From Methanobacteriaceae archaeon (GTDB lineage Archaea > Methanobacteriota > Methanobacteria > Methanobacteriales > Methanobacteriaceae), in assembly GCA_020854915.1 (NCBI GenBank), contig JAHKLT010000044.1, forward strand, positions 1 to 47,199: a DNA stretch of 47,199 nt, in the 5' to 3' direction. Shown piece after piece: positions 18,601 to 27,565 of this stretch. The notes under the pieces are model-generated. The model saw only the letters and a list, made by a program, of their open reading frames with translations. It was not told where the DNA came from and searched no databases. A program made the position numbers and the translations under genes. Each line of letters starts with the position of its first letter. Within the stretch, counting starts at the first letter, position 1.

Positions 18601-20153
18601 AAAGTTCCATCAACATTAAAATATTGATTATAATTACTATTAGTTATATTATAAGTTGTTCCATTAAAATTTATATCCTCAGAAGGATCAATAATTCCAT
18701 CAGGCGTAACTATTTTTTTACCATGAACTTCATTATTCCTTATAATATATGAATTAGAATCTCCTTCAGCTGCATCAATAGCTATTGGATTATTAGTTAT
18801 AACATTATTATCTATAATAGTGAAATTTTTTGGATAAATTGTATTAGATTGCTTTTTTAATAAAATTCCAATAGATGAACCAGAATTAATAGTGTTATTT
18901 TTAATAATTAATCCAGAATAGCCAGCACGATTAGCTCCACCCATCTGATAGACACCAATACCATTAGATTTAATTATATTATTATAAACATTAATATTAT
19001 TTCCTTCAGCCTTTATACCAAGAGTATTATTTAATAATTCAATATTATTACCATACACTTTAGAATTAGAACTAACAGATATCCCAGCACCAGTAAGTTT
19101 AGAATTTACAATAGTATTATTAGCTATTATGGAATCAGGAGCTCCAAAAATACCATAATCTCCCCCTACCACATTTCCAGTAGAAAAATCTATTCCTCTT
19201 AAATTAGATAAAAGATTGCCTATAACAGAATTATTTTTTCCAGATCCAGAGATTCCTCTAAATACATCATATATTTTATTTTCTCTAGCAATATTATTAG
19301 AACCAATCATTTGAATAGCATAATTCCATGATGTAGGTCCTCCCTCTAAGTAACAGCTAATTGTATTATTAAAAATATTATTATTATTAGATTCCCCCCC
19401 TTTAAAAGCACCAGAACCATAACTAGATAAATAAATTCCATTAGAATCCCCAGTTTTAATTATATTATGTGCAATATAATTATTATGAGAATCACCTAAT
19501 ACAAAAGTAGCATGATATTTATTTTCAGAAGTTAAGCCATTGTGAATTTTATTTGAAGTAATTTTATTAAAATTTGATTTATCATCTAAAACTAAACCAA
19601 ATGCTCCTGTACTATTTACAAAAATATCACAATTATTAACTGTACAATAAGAAGCACCAGTTAGAAAAATACCGTTCTTTCCATTTGCAGAATTAATTAT
19701 AGAAATATCTGAAATATTAGATTCAGATCCCCCAGTATGTACAATTATACTTGAATCTTTTAATTTCGCATTAACTCCAACTAAATTAATAGCTTTATTA
19801 ATATTAAAATTCTTATCACTAAATGCACCATTTAGTTTTAAAGTATCCCCCTCATTTACATTACTTTTTAATCCAGAACTATCAAAATAACTACCATAAT
19901 TATCATTAGTTACATCATGAACTGAATTACTAATTGTATTTTCATAACTTATTACATCTAATAATTCATTAGAAAATACATCATTAACACTTTCTTGACT
20001 TTCAATATAATCATCTGATAAGTCATTAGAAAATACATCATTAATACTTTCTTGATTTTCTACATAAGTTTCATTATCTTCTGAAGCAGACACAGCACCA
20101 AAAGATAAACTTATAATAAAAAACAAGATAAATAAAAATTTAATTGATTTCAT
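15642..20153 (-). CDS. Adhesin-like surface protein with two beta-helix regions and C-terminal Ig-like repeats
   Basis: This is a large secreted protein of 1503 residues. A signal peptide occupies 1-23 (basic start, hydrophobic core, VSASED). A short tandem duplication around QESxNDVFSN follows (about 34-66). A module with NYGSYF (about 85) introduces a first Asn/Ser-rich parallel beta-helix (about 100-490), and a second NYNQYF (about 508) introduces another (about 520-970). About six Ig-like repeats of 75-80 residues then run to the end; the last four carry NINGVFYxRTT and a (N)LNPxxY element. The final repeat ends YIATAEYEGYKTSNLILIK, shared with two other adhesins here. There is no C-terminal membrane segment or sortase motif, so attachment is probably non-covalent or through the last repeat. 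The ligand is unknown. The ATG at 20153 follows GGAG. Confidence 0.85.
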   Translation of the reverse strand: MKSIKFLFILFFIISLSFGAVSASEDNETYVENQESINDVFSNDLSDDYIESQESVNDVFSNELLDVISYENTISNSVHDVTNDNYGSYFDSSGLKSNVNEGDTLKLNGAFSDKNFNINKAINLVGVNAKLKDSSIIVHTGGSESNISDISIINSANGKNGIFLTGASYCTVNNCDIFVNSTGAFGLVLDDKSNFNKITSNKIHNGLTSENKYHATFVLGDSHNNYIAHNIIKTGDSNGIYLSSYGSGAFKGGESNNNNIFNNTISCYLEGGPTSWNYAIQMIGSNNIARENKIYDVFRGISGSGKNNSVIGNLLSNLRGIDFSTGNVVGGDYGIFGAPDSIIANNTIVNSKLTGAGISVSSNSKVYGNNIELLNNTLGIKAEGNNINVYNNIIKSNGIGVYQMGGANRAGYSGLIIKNNTINSGSSIGILLKKQSNTIYPKNFTIIDNNVITNNPIAIDAAEGDSNSYIIRNNEVHGKKIVTPDGIIDPSEDINFNGTTYNITNSNYNQYFNVDGTLNKTSLKNGDILNFIGDFYNKDMIIDLSVKLTGNKVNFYNSTIKVQSGSVLIENLNILNNNHNLSNQWGIFIDGVYKVVIRNNTINVTDKRAAYAIYVFQSGNVNVYNNNLISSGGNLTYTLLAYGVENSKFINNKVTTIGTGSLYSYEGEQSIGGGNNVPELYKTYGILTIYSSSNIISNNSVKVSSLVNNAYEKNVNGTLYTNSIVGIDLYFDSYDNVIEYNNITVEGKDNYVYGFGVIGAPTNSGEGKYARNNTFAYNKVNVKGYNFATGFISGYHSTANDVIGNEINIVSERLAYGITLEIAQDMNIIDNKVNTSADINYLIEAFDSTNNVIESNHLYGVGKYVYGIAGYKMSNNTIYKNNISALGNNGILNFTNHDAIKQGNSGIFLNQSNGNEIQDNWITTLGNYSVNIANGANNNVSNNYLKSKDKIGDSSVNGSSNNQVHDNYFYYFGGIVFDPIVTIFDEEIVFNVKVNDGGNSNVKFYIGKTYVGQSKAVNGVASYKYKLNETYGIGSYEIKAIISEFNYRTEEATSNLTINKGVLIAEYKDIKSLPGQTVLLTTTVKDKLNNPISGITVEFYRDGNRYIGKNTTGANGVAIFNWKLPSTLTYGKYPISVNISESKNYLANSTSANLYLGNANPVYLSANNVTMFYKDDSRYSATLLDSNHNPFVNKVVIFTINGVSYEKTTDSKGQASIALNLDSGEYKATVKFDGDENYSSVTVENTVLIKPTVTGKDLVKYFRNDSQYYATFYDKQGNILKNTDVEFNINGVFYKRTTDENGVAKLSINLNPKKYTITATNPLTLEKHSNLINVLTTLKSSDLEKFYKGPEKFSVEVLDYQGNPLKNTEVSMNINGVFYKRTTDDKGIASLSINLNPGQYVITVEHPQSGLLISNDITVYPTLYGKNVNMTTSDRKPYEVTLRDTSGKLLPGKNVTININGVFYVRTTGSDGVAKLNINLSPNAYIATAEYEGYKTSNLILIK

Positions 20154-20280
20154 AATTTTTTACAACTCCAATTTAATATATATAAAATAATTTTTAAAAA
20201 CTATTTTAATGAATTAAAATTTGTATTTTAAAATATTTAATTATATGTATAAAAAAAGATTGATAAAAAAATAAAAAAAG

Positions 20281-20306
20281 AATTATTCTAAATTAATAGA
20301 ATAATT
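20281..20306 (-). terminator. Hairpin at the end of the 20305-21867 adhesin gene
   Basis: AATTATTCT (about 20281-20289) and AGAATAATT (about 20298-20306) form a 9-bp inverted repeat with an 8-base loop. It reaches into the stop codon of the adhesin gene and is followed, on the minus strand, by a U-rich stretch. Confidence 0.45.
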
Positions 20307-21867
20307 AAGCAATTACTGTCACTGTATTATAAATTGCAATATCTGAATAGAATGCATTTTGTTGTATTGCAGTAATAAGCTGATATGGACCAGGAGGTAA
20401 ATTAACTCTTATAGAAGCAATACCATCTTTATCAGTATATGCAGCAAATGCAGTTTCTTCATATAAGAAGTAAACTAATAAATTAGGAACAGGTTTATTA
20501 TCTTTTTCATTAATAATCTTAGCTTGGTAATAACTATTACGTTTTATAGTATTAGATACAATTGAAATCTTTGCAGACATTTTATTAACAGTAATTTTAC
20601 TAGAATAGCTTAAACCACCATGCATTGCAGTAATGATATAATCACCAGGATTAAGGTTAATATTTAATACAGCATCACCAGTAGCATTAGTAGTTCTATT
20701 ATAAAAGACACCATTAATATTTAAAGTAACAGTTTCATTTGCAATAGGGTTCCCTTGACCATCCACTAATTTAACTATGTATTTTCCACCACTCTGGAAA
20801 TCAACTTTAATATCTTTAGCAACTAAAGTAGATAGAACAGAAATAGTATTAGCTTTAGTATAGTTATCATTAGGATTTAAAGAAGAAACAGTATAATTTC
20901 CAGGAGCAAGATTAATAGCTAATGAAACAGTACCATTTTCATCAGTAATCCTCTTATAAATGACACCATTAATATTGATACTTACTGTTTTATTTTTTAA
21001 AGGACTACCATTATCATCTAAAAATTTAGCAGTATACCTAGTTCCATTTTTATAATACATTTTAAAATCTTCTGATAAAATAGTAGATAATACTGTAATA
21101 TTATAAGACATTTGAAGACCATCATTAGGATTTTCAGCTGTTAAAATATACTCATTAGGATTAAGATTAATATTTAATCTTGCAGTACCATTTTCATCAG
21201 TAATCCTCTTATAAAAAACACCATTAATATTAAAAGATACATTAGTATTAGCTATAGGAGTACCATTAGCATATATAAAAGTAGCAAAAAATTGAGAGCC
21301 ATTTCTATAATATTTAATTAAATTGTCTCCAGAAATTGTTGGTAAAACTTTTAATGTTGAATTAGCTTCACTAGTTTCATAGCTAGTTGAACCTGCATAA
21401 TAAACAGTAACATTATATAAACCAGGGTTTAAGTTAATACTCATTGAAAAAATACCATTTTCATCAGTAGTTCTAGTATAATTAACTCCATTTATATTAA
21501 TAGTAACATTCTCATTAGCTATTGTAGTATTGTTACCTCCAATTAGGTTTCCAGAAAGTTTAGTACCATTTTTATAATACATTTCAATATCTTTTAATTC
21601 AATAGAACTATTAGTTTTATTTACATTATTAGATTCACTGATTTCCCCACTATAATCCATTTTTTCAAGATTAATTTCTTCATTATTATCATATGCTATT
21701 GAATCACCAATACCATTTTCACAATCGGGACTATTTTGATAATTATTTACATCTATTTGATTATCATCTTGATTTAAATCTATAGTATCATCATTTGCAC
21801 TAACAAAACCTATAGATAAAAATATAATAAAAATAGACAAAAATAATGTTATTTTATTGAATTTAAT
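20305..21867 (-). CDS. Adhesin-like surface protein made of Ig-like repeats, ATT start proposed
   Basis: With the proposed start this is 520 residues. The strong GAGGTGA lies 7 nt ahead of an ATT at 21867, and only this start gives a normal signal peptide (KFNKITLFLSIFIIFLSIGFVSA). The next candidate, TTG at 21840, would cut off the basic N-terminus. After an acidic, Asn-rich spacer (about 30-100) come about five Ig-like repeats with YYxNG(T/S), NINGVxYxRxTDENG and INLxPGxY. There is no beta-helix, so this is the smallest and simplest member of the group. The last repeat differs from the YIATA-type ending of the other three and has LLVYFLYEETAFAAYTD. There is no membrane anchor. The role as a surface adhesin is inferred from the family only. 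Confidence 0.8.
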   Translation of the reverse strand: MKFNKITLFLSIFIIFLSIGFVSANDDTIDLNQDDNQIDVNNYQNSPDCENGIGDSIAYDNNEEINLEKMDYSGEISESNNVNKTNSSIELKDIEMYYKNGTKLSGNLIGGNNTTIANENVTININGVNYTRTTDENGIFSMSINLNPGLYNVTVYYAGSTSYETSEANSTLKVLPTISGDNLIKYYRNGSQFFATFIYANGTPIANTNVSFNINGVFYKRITDENGTARLNINLNPNEYILTAENPNDGLQMSYNITVLSTILSEDFKMYYKNGTRYTAKFLDDNGSPLKNKTVSININGVIYKRITDENGTVSLAINLAPGNYTVSSLNPNDNYTKANTISVLSTLVAKDIKVDFQSGGKYIVKLVDGQGNPIANETVTLNINGVFYNRTTNATGDAVLNINLNPGDYIITAMHGGLSYSSKITVNKMSAKISIVSNTIKRNSYYQAKIINEKDNKPVPNLLVYFLYEETAFAAYTDKDGIASIRVNLPPGPYQLITAIQQNAFYSDIAIYNTVTVIA

Positions 21868-21878
21868 ATTTTCACCTC
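21865..21878 (-). promoter_or_regulatory. Ribosome binding site that decides an ATT start
   Basis: On the minus strand GAGG (21875-21878) is followed by TGAAAAT and then ATT (21865-21867), giving the same 7-nt spacing as the TTG start at 30772 and the ATC start at 27096. Confidence 0.6.
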
Positions 21879-22140
21879 ATTATAATTAAAGCCTTTTATA
21901 TTTAAAATAAAAAGTGCTTATGTATTAATTTATAAATAATAATTTATAAGCTTTTATTAAAAAAAGTTATTTTATAAAAATTTAGTCGATATAAAAAAAA
22001 TATTATTAAAATATTACTTTGTATAAAAAATTTAATGAAATAGATGTATTTATTTTTTAAAATTAAAAAACTAATTAACATTTAAAAATTTTATCAACTA
22101 AGAAATTGAAATTCTAAAAAAATAAAAAAAGTAAAAAAAA

Positions 22141-25100
22141 TTAAATTTCATTGTTTTTATTTCTAAGATATCCTAAAGCAAATAGTATTATTAAAACAAT
22201 AATAGCTATTATGAAATAAACAGGCATAGATGATTCATTACTTGCACTATTTTGAGAAGATGACTTAGAAATCTCATAAGCATCTCCAGTTTCTGAAGAA
22301 TCTGAACTTTCAGAAGTTTCCTGAGAATCACTTTGATCAGCAGAACTTGAACTTGAAGATGAACTTGAACTTGAAGATGAACTAGATTGTGATGCAGTTA
22401 ATGGATTTCCACTTTGACCAACAGATCCTGCACTAGCAGAACTAGATGATGATTTTGCAGTGGAAGTTGAATTTTGAACTTGTGTATTAGCATTAGAATT
22501 ATTAGGATCAGTCGGACTAGTAGGGTCAGTAGGGTCAGTAGGATTGGTAGGATTATTAGGATCAGTATTTTCATATACTGCTTCAGCTAATGTAGCTGCT
22601 TGTAAAATATCAGAATATTGTTGTTTTAATGCACTAGATAATGTACTTAGTTGCATGAGCAATTTATTAAACTCTAAATTAGCACATGTATGGTGACAAC
22701 ATGCAACACCATATTGAATCACATTTTGAACATAAGTATCAACTATATCTTGAATCATTTTTGTATCTGCAGACCAATAACCTTGATGATATGAATAAAC
22801 CATCCATCCTGCCATTGATTGCCAAGATACAGCTCTAGAAGTAGATGTAGCACCAGATGCTATATCTAATATATTTTGACCTAGCATATCATATACCTTA
22901 TTATTAATAATATGAGATCCTGTAGAACTAGTTACTAATGTTTCAAAACCAAATACATTTTCATATCTAGATGAATATTCTAACCAACCAGCATCAGTAG
23001 ATAAAAATGCATCTCTGAATTTAGGATTTAAAACATTTGACCTGATTTCAAAATCTAGTTGAGAAGCTAAATCTCTAGCAATATAATTATTTTTATTTCT
23101 AATATCAATAATAGCTGTTTCAGGTTTACCTCCTAAGACATTTGATGCAGTAAACATACCACCAAACCAGTCATAATAATCATCAGAATCTAAAAATCTC
23201 CAAGTACTGTCAATATTTTGAGTTATAACTTTAACATTTTTTAATAAATACTCATAAACACTTCTTTTTTGAGAAATAACTAGATTACCATTTTCATCAA
23301 CATTCCATGAATAAGAAACTCTATCTAAATAAATATTAGATAAATATTCACCTAAATCTGCTTCATCTTTCCATCTATTAGTATTAGGTATAGTATCACT
23401 CATCCCTGTACCTTCAAGAATATTACCTGGAAGACCAAATAAACGATCTAAAGATGGATTTTCATTATAATGTTTTTTGACAAAATTCATTGATGGATCT
23501 TCACTAGTATTGAAAACCATATTAACAGCAGAAACCATTAATTTAATCCAATTAGAGTTACTTGTAACAATACTTGCAACTACATCAATACGTGGTCTAT
23601 TAACAATATCTCCATTAGATAATTTTACAGTTAAATCTTCTAAAGGAATTAATTTCACACCATTAATAGTTCCAGTTCGACTCCATGTTGGCTCTACTCC
23701 TAAAAAGTATAAAAATTGTCCAATACCTATTCCTTCTGTACGGAGAATTTCAGTACCCCACATAATTAAACCCATAAGATCTGGCCATTCACCATTTTTT
23801 TCATAGTAATCCACAATAAGGATATCAACAAGTTTTTTAGCAGCTATAAATGCAGCTTGAGATGGCATTTTAGTACTATCTGTAGCATATCCATTAACAC
23901 CAGTAGGTAAAGAATCACCATATGATGGATCAGCGAATAAACCTGCAGTAACATATCCTCCAGATAAAGCAACCAAAATAGAATCCCATTCCTTATTATT
24001 ATGAATGCCCAAAATTGTATCGACACATACTAATGTATCATTATATAAAGAAGAATTAACCTCAATACCATATTTAATAGCTAAATCATAAGAAGAAACA
24101 TTTTCATTAACTAAATCAGAAACGTATTTATAAAACCATGCTTTAATTTCCTCTACTTCTCCTTCGTATTTAGAATTTTTCATTAAATTATCATAGAAAT
24201 CTAAATCAGAATATTCTGGGAATAAAAAATTAATTAATTCATTATATATTCCAGTTTTTGATCCTACAATAGTTATTACTTGTTGAATTAGATTTTCACC
24301 AGATAAAATATGACCTAAAGTATGCATACCTAATGCACTGAAATCATATTCTAATGATTCTAAATAAATATGTATCTCTTCTAACCAATTTTCTAAAGAT
24401 TGATCATCATTTCTTTCATCTAAACCTAAAGAAATGATATATTCATTTATAATTTCTAAATAAGATTCTGCTAAATCAGAAGCATTTAATCTTACAGCAT
24501 TTTCATATCTTGTAATTACATCTTTTAATTCAGTATAATTACCATATAATTCAGAAGCTACAATAGCTGGAGTCATATGAGTAACAATTAAACTAGCTAA
24601 TCTATCTTTTGCAACCATTCCCTCACCAGGATTAGAAACGATATAAGGATATATAGTAGGATTTAAAGTTAATTCAAAGCTCCAATCATCTGCTTGAAGA
24701 CCAATTGATCGTCCAGGTAAGAATTCTAAAGTTCCATGAGTACCCATATTAATAATAGCATCAGTTTTTAAAACTTCATCTAACCATTTATAGAAAGCAA
24801 CATATTGTTGATGAGGCGGTAAATGCATATCATGGTAGTCTTTAACTTCTTCCCATCCCCTACTAGGTTGGAAAGTTATAAAAATATTACCAAATAATAT
24901 TCCAGGAATAACAATATATCTATCTTTATAGACCATTATTTCTCCTAATCCATCACCCCATTTATCAATTAATAGCTTTTTTAAATCATTATTTAAAGAT
25001 TCTCTGAAAATTTCAAATTGATCTAAATCTATAAGTTGATTATTTTTCATTAAAGTATCAAAATGCTTTTCAACATATTGATTTAAAAGACCTTTAGCCC

Positions 25101-27096
25101 AAGTACCTTTATTACCAAATTCTGAAATTATTTCATATAATTCTGTAGCATTTGGAATATCTTCTATTTCCATTCCAATATTATAACCTTCATTAGATAA
25201 CTCTATTAAAAGATCATGAATACTTTGGAAAATATCTAAATAAGAAGCACCAATTTCTGATTTACCTGGTGGATAATTGTAAAGAACAATTGAAACAATT
25301 TTATCATGATTTGATTTTTCTTTAAGATTAACCCACCCTAGAGTTAATTTAACAAGTTTATCAACTCCAGATTGAATAACATGCTCAACAGATTGTTTAT
25401 CAACATAAGAAACAACAACTGCACCAAAAATACCTTCAAAACTAGGTATTGTTACAGAATAAGTCCATTCCATTTGAGGTCCTAATTCACTACCATAACT
25501 AGCATTTGAAATTTGATTTACAGCATTTAAAATAGCTTTATCTAAATCAGATAAAGTAGAAATAGCTCCCCCTTCAGCTAAATTAGCATAATCAAGAGAC
25601 CAACTAACTAATGAGTTTACAATTGAAAACCCATATTTAGAAGAATTACTTATACCAGCAAGTAATGATGCCATAGCTGGATTTGTAGAACTTTGGAATA
25701 AATTATAAGCTGCTCTTCCCTCTGCTTCATAAGCTCTAATTAATGAATCTACTAAAGGTCCACCAGCATAATAGCTAGCAACAATTACAAAAGGAGTTTT
25801 ATATTGAAAATTTTTTTCATCATATAATTTTTCAAATTTTTCAATTAAAATCTTTGCATTAGAAAATTCCTCAGCCCATACTTTATAATCCTCTACCATC
25901 CAATTTAAACTACCATAACCATCAGCATTATAACCTGGATTTGAAATAATCCATTCATTAATCAATTTTTGTTCAGGTTGTGCTGAAATAGTACCAATAT
26001 CTGGATGATATATACCGAAAGATGCAGCTAATAAAGGAGTTCTAGATGGATCTTTAGTTGGGTTTTCATACTTTACAGGATCAATTAAATATAATACATA
26101 TCCTAAATAATTTCTCATATTCTCTTCCATAACACTATCGGTAGGAGTATCTTCTGCTTGGAAATATGATCCCAAATAAGTATTTTCAATAGTGTTTGGA
26201 GTATTATTTAATGGTGATGCACCAACAAAGTTCAAACCCATTGATTCAACCAATGAGTCATCATAAACACCAAACGTATAAGCAATATTAAATTTATTAT
26301 ATGCTGGAGTTCCTTTTAAAACATCTGTATTAAAAGAATAAGTTCCACCATCAGTGAACATATCTAAATGAATATAATTCGCATAATCAAAAAGCCATTC
26401 TTTTTGTTTGTCATAAACAGGATATGTATCAATATATGCAACACGTTTGCTTAAATTCATTAATGTATCCATTTTTTTAAGATGACTTGAATAACTCATG
26501 AATAAAATTATATCTGGATAAAAAATGTGATTAATCACTTTATGAGAATTAGGACTATTAAATTCAACAGTTGTAGATTTTGTCTCATATGTAAGAAAAG
26601 ATATATTAACAATATATTTTCCATTATTTAAGTTACTAAAAGTAACTTGACCATTATTATTAGTATTATGAGAAAATATCAAACTTTTAGATGATGAATC
26701 TATAAGATCAACTTTAGCACCTGAGATTAAATAACCATTTTCATCCCATGTTTTTGAAGAATCATTATAAGAATCCTTAACATTAACAGTTATACTATTA
26801 GAATCACCATTAGTAATAGAACCTGAATAAGATACCGGATAAGATTCTAAATCCAAATCTTCAATGGTATTTAAACCGTCATTAACATTTAAATCCCCAA
26901 TAATACTTAAACCAACATTAGAATTTGAATTTTCAATAACATTTAAATCGTTATTTTGTTGAACTGACTCTAATACTGAATCACTATTAAATTCTACATT
27001 ATCTTCCATCACAATATTATCAGCAGAAACAGTTCCAGATGCTACTAATGCAATTGCGAAAAATAAAAGTATTACCCATAATTTATTAGTTTTGAT
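22141..27096 (-). CDS. Secreted, membrane-anchored CobN-like (cobaltochelatase/BchH large-subunit family) protein
   Basis: With an ATC start at 27096 this is 1651 residues. The signal peptide is KTNKLWVILLFFAIALVASGTVSA. A carboxypeptidase-regulatory/Ig-like domain follows (about 75-175). A long CobN-family region (about 195-1480) has IVLYNYPPGKSEIGASYLD, INMGTHGTLEFLPGRSIGL, PYIVSNPGEG, LPTGVNGYATDSTKMPSQAA and LIMWGTEILRTEGIGIGQFL, all matching CobN landmarks. The C-terminus is a Pro/Thr then poly-Ser stalk, a membrane helix (VYFIIAIIVLIILFALGYL) and a short basic tail. The enzyme domain therefore faces outside. Classical CobN works in the cytoplasm with CobS/CobT or ChlI/ChlD, none of which are nearby. 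Neighbours are adhesins. A role with extracellular tetrapyrroles (metal insertion, removal or capture) is inference. Confidence 0.85.
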   Translation of the reverse strand: MKTNKLWVILLFFAIALVASGTVSADNIVMEDNVEFNSDSVLESVQQNNDLNVIENSNSNVGLSIIGDLNVNDGLNTIEDLDLESYPVSYSGSITNGDSNSITVNVKDSYNDSSKTWDENGYLISGAKVDLIDSSSKSLIFSHNTNNNGQVTFSNLNNGKYIVNISFLTYETKSTTVEFNSPNSHKVINHIFYPDIILFMSYSSHLKKMDTLMNLSKRVAYIDTYPVYDKQKEWLFDYANYIHLDMFTDGGTYSFNTDVLKGTPAYNKFNIAYTFGVYDDSLVESMGLNFVGASPLNNTPNTIENTYLGSYFQAEDTPTDSVMEENMRNYLGYVLYLIDPVKYENPTKDPSRTPLLAASFGIYHPDIGTISAQPEQKLINEWIISNPGYNADGYGSLNWMVEDYKVWAEEFSNAKILIEKFEKLYDEKNFQYKTPFVIVASYYAGGPLVDSLIRAYEAEGRAAYNLFQSSTNPAMASLLAGISNSSKYGFSIVNSLVSWSLDYANLAEGGAISTLSDLDKAILNAVNQISNASYGSELGPQMEWTYSVTIPSFEGIFGAVVVSYVDKQSVEHVIQSGVDKLVKLTLGWVNLKEKSNHDKIVSIVLYNYPPGKSEIGASYLDIFQSIHDLLIELSNEGYNIGMEIEDIPNATELYEIISEFGNKGTWAKGLLNQYVEKHFDTLMKNNQLIDLDQFEIFRESLNNDLKKLLIDKWGDGLGEIMVYKDRYIVIPGILFGNIFITFQPSRGWEEVKDYHDMHLPPHQQYVAFYKWLDEVLKTDAIINMGTHGTLEFLPGRSIGLQADDWSFELTLNPTIYPYIVSNPGEGMVAKDRLASLIVTHMTPAIVASELYGNYTELKDVITRYENAVRLNASDLAESYLEIINEYIISLGLDERNDDQSLENWLEEIHIYLESLEYDFSALGMHTLGHILSGENLIQQVITIVGSKTGIYNELINFLFPEYSDLDFYDNLMKNSKYEGEVEEIKAWFYKYVSDLVNENVSSYDLAIKYGIEVNSSLYNDTLVCVDTILGIHNNKEWDSILVALSGGYVTAGLFADPSYGDSLPTGVNGYATDSTKMPSQAAFIAAKKLVDILIVDYYEKNGEWPDLMGLIMWGTEILRTEGIGIGQFLYFLGVEPTWSRTGTINGVKLIPLEDLTVKLSNGDIVNRPRIDVVASIVTSNSNWIKLMVSAVNMVFNTSEDPSMNFVKKHYNENPSLDRLFGLPGNILEGTGMSDTIPNTNRWKDEADLGEYLSNIYLDRVSYSWNVDENGNLVISQKRSVYEYLLKNVKVITQNIDSTWRFLDSDDYYDWFGGMFTASNVLGGKPETAIIDIRNKNNYIARDLASQLDFEIRSNVLNPKFRDAFLSTDAGWLEYSSRYENVFGFETLVTSSTGSHIINNKVYDMLGQNILDIASGATSTSRAVSWQSMAGWMVYSYHQGYWSADTKMIQDIVDTYVQNVIQYGVACCHHTCANLEFNKLLMQLSTLSSALKQQYSDILQAATLAEAVYENTDPNNPTNPTDPTDPTSPTDPNNSNANTQVQNSTSTAKSSSSSASAGSVGQSGNPLTASQSSSSSSSSSSSSSSSADQSDSQETSESSDSSETGDAYEISKSSSQNSASNESSMPVYFIIAIIVLIILFALGYLRNKNNEI

Positions 27097-27108
27097 ATTT
27101 TCACCTCC
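27094..27108 (-). promoter_or_regulatory. Ribosome binding site that decides an ATC start
   Basis: GGAGGTGAAAAT directly precedes ATC (27094-27096) on the minus strand. The nearest in-frame ATG lies 45 bases upstream, ahead of this site, and would put an odd MLCYVFNIQINGGEN in front of the signal peptide. Confidence 0.6.
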
Positions 27109-27565
27109 GTTTATTTGAATATTGAAAACATAGCATAGCATCCGTTTTTAAAAAAACTAAACGATTGTTTACTATGATTAATAATTAATGTAATACTAAT
27201 ATATATAATTTAAAGAATGTGTTAATTAAAATAAATAAAGTATTACTTGTAATTTAATTTAAAAATCTACAAATAATTAAAATAAATGAATATTATTATA
27301 ATATATTTAAAATAATTAAAATATATTAATTATATTATTAATTTTAAAAAATAATATAATTTTTTGTTTAAAAATAAATAAAAATTATCGTTAGCTATTA
27401 TACGAATGATGAATTGTTTATAATTTAAAAATATCTTAAATAAATGTATAAAATAAGAAATAAAGCCTTATTTGAAAATTGATTAATATTTTTATTAAAA
27501 AAAAGAAATAAAGGATTTTTCTAAAAAATAATAGAAAATAAAAAATTTAAATTAAATTTTAAATA
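27109..27565. other. AT-rich intergenic region with the CobN-like gene's promoter
   Basis: A minus-strand TATA-like AATTATATATAT (about 27198-27210) would start a transcript with a leader of roughly 75 bases for the CobN-like gene. The part from 27480 to 27565 is rich in A-runs, which read as T-runs behind the convergently ordered signal of neighbouring genes. I see no gene or tRNA here. Confidence 0.4.

Noticed and set aside
23477-23806. Plus-strand open frame of 109 codons inside the CobN-like gene
   Set aside because: It is antisense to well-conserved CobN motifs and is a by-product of the biased codon use on the other strand.
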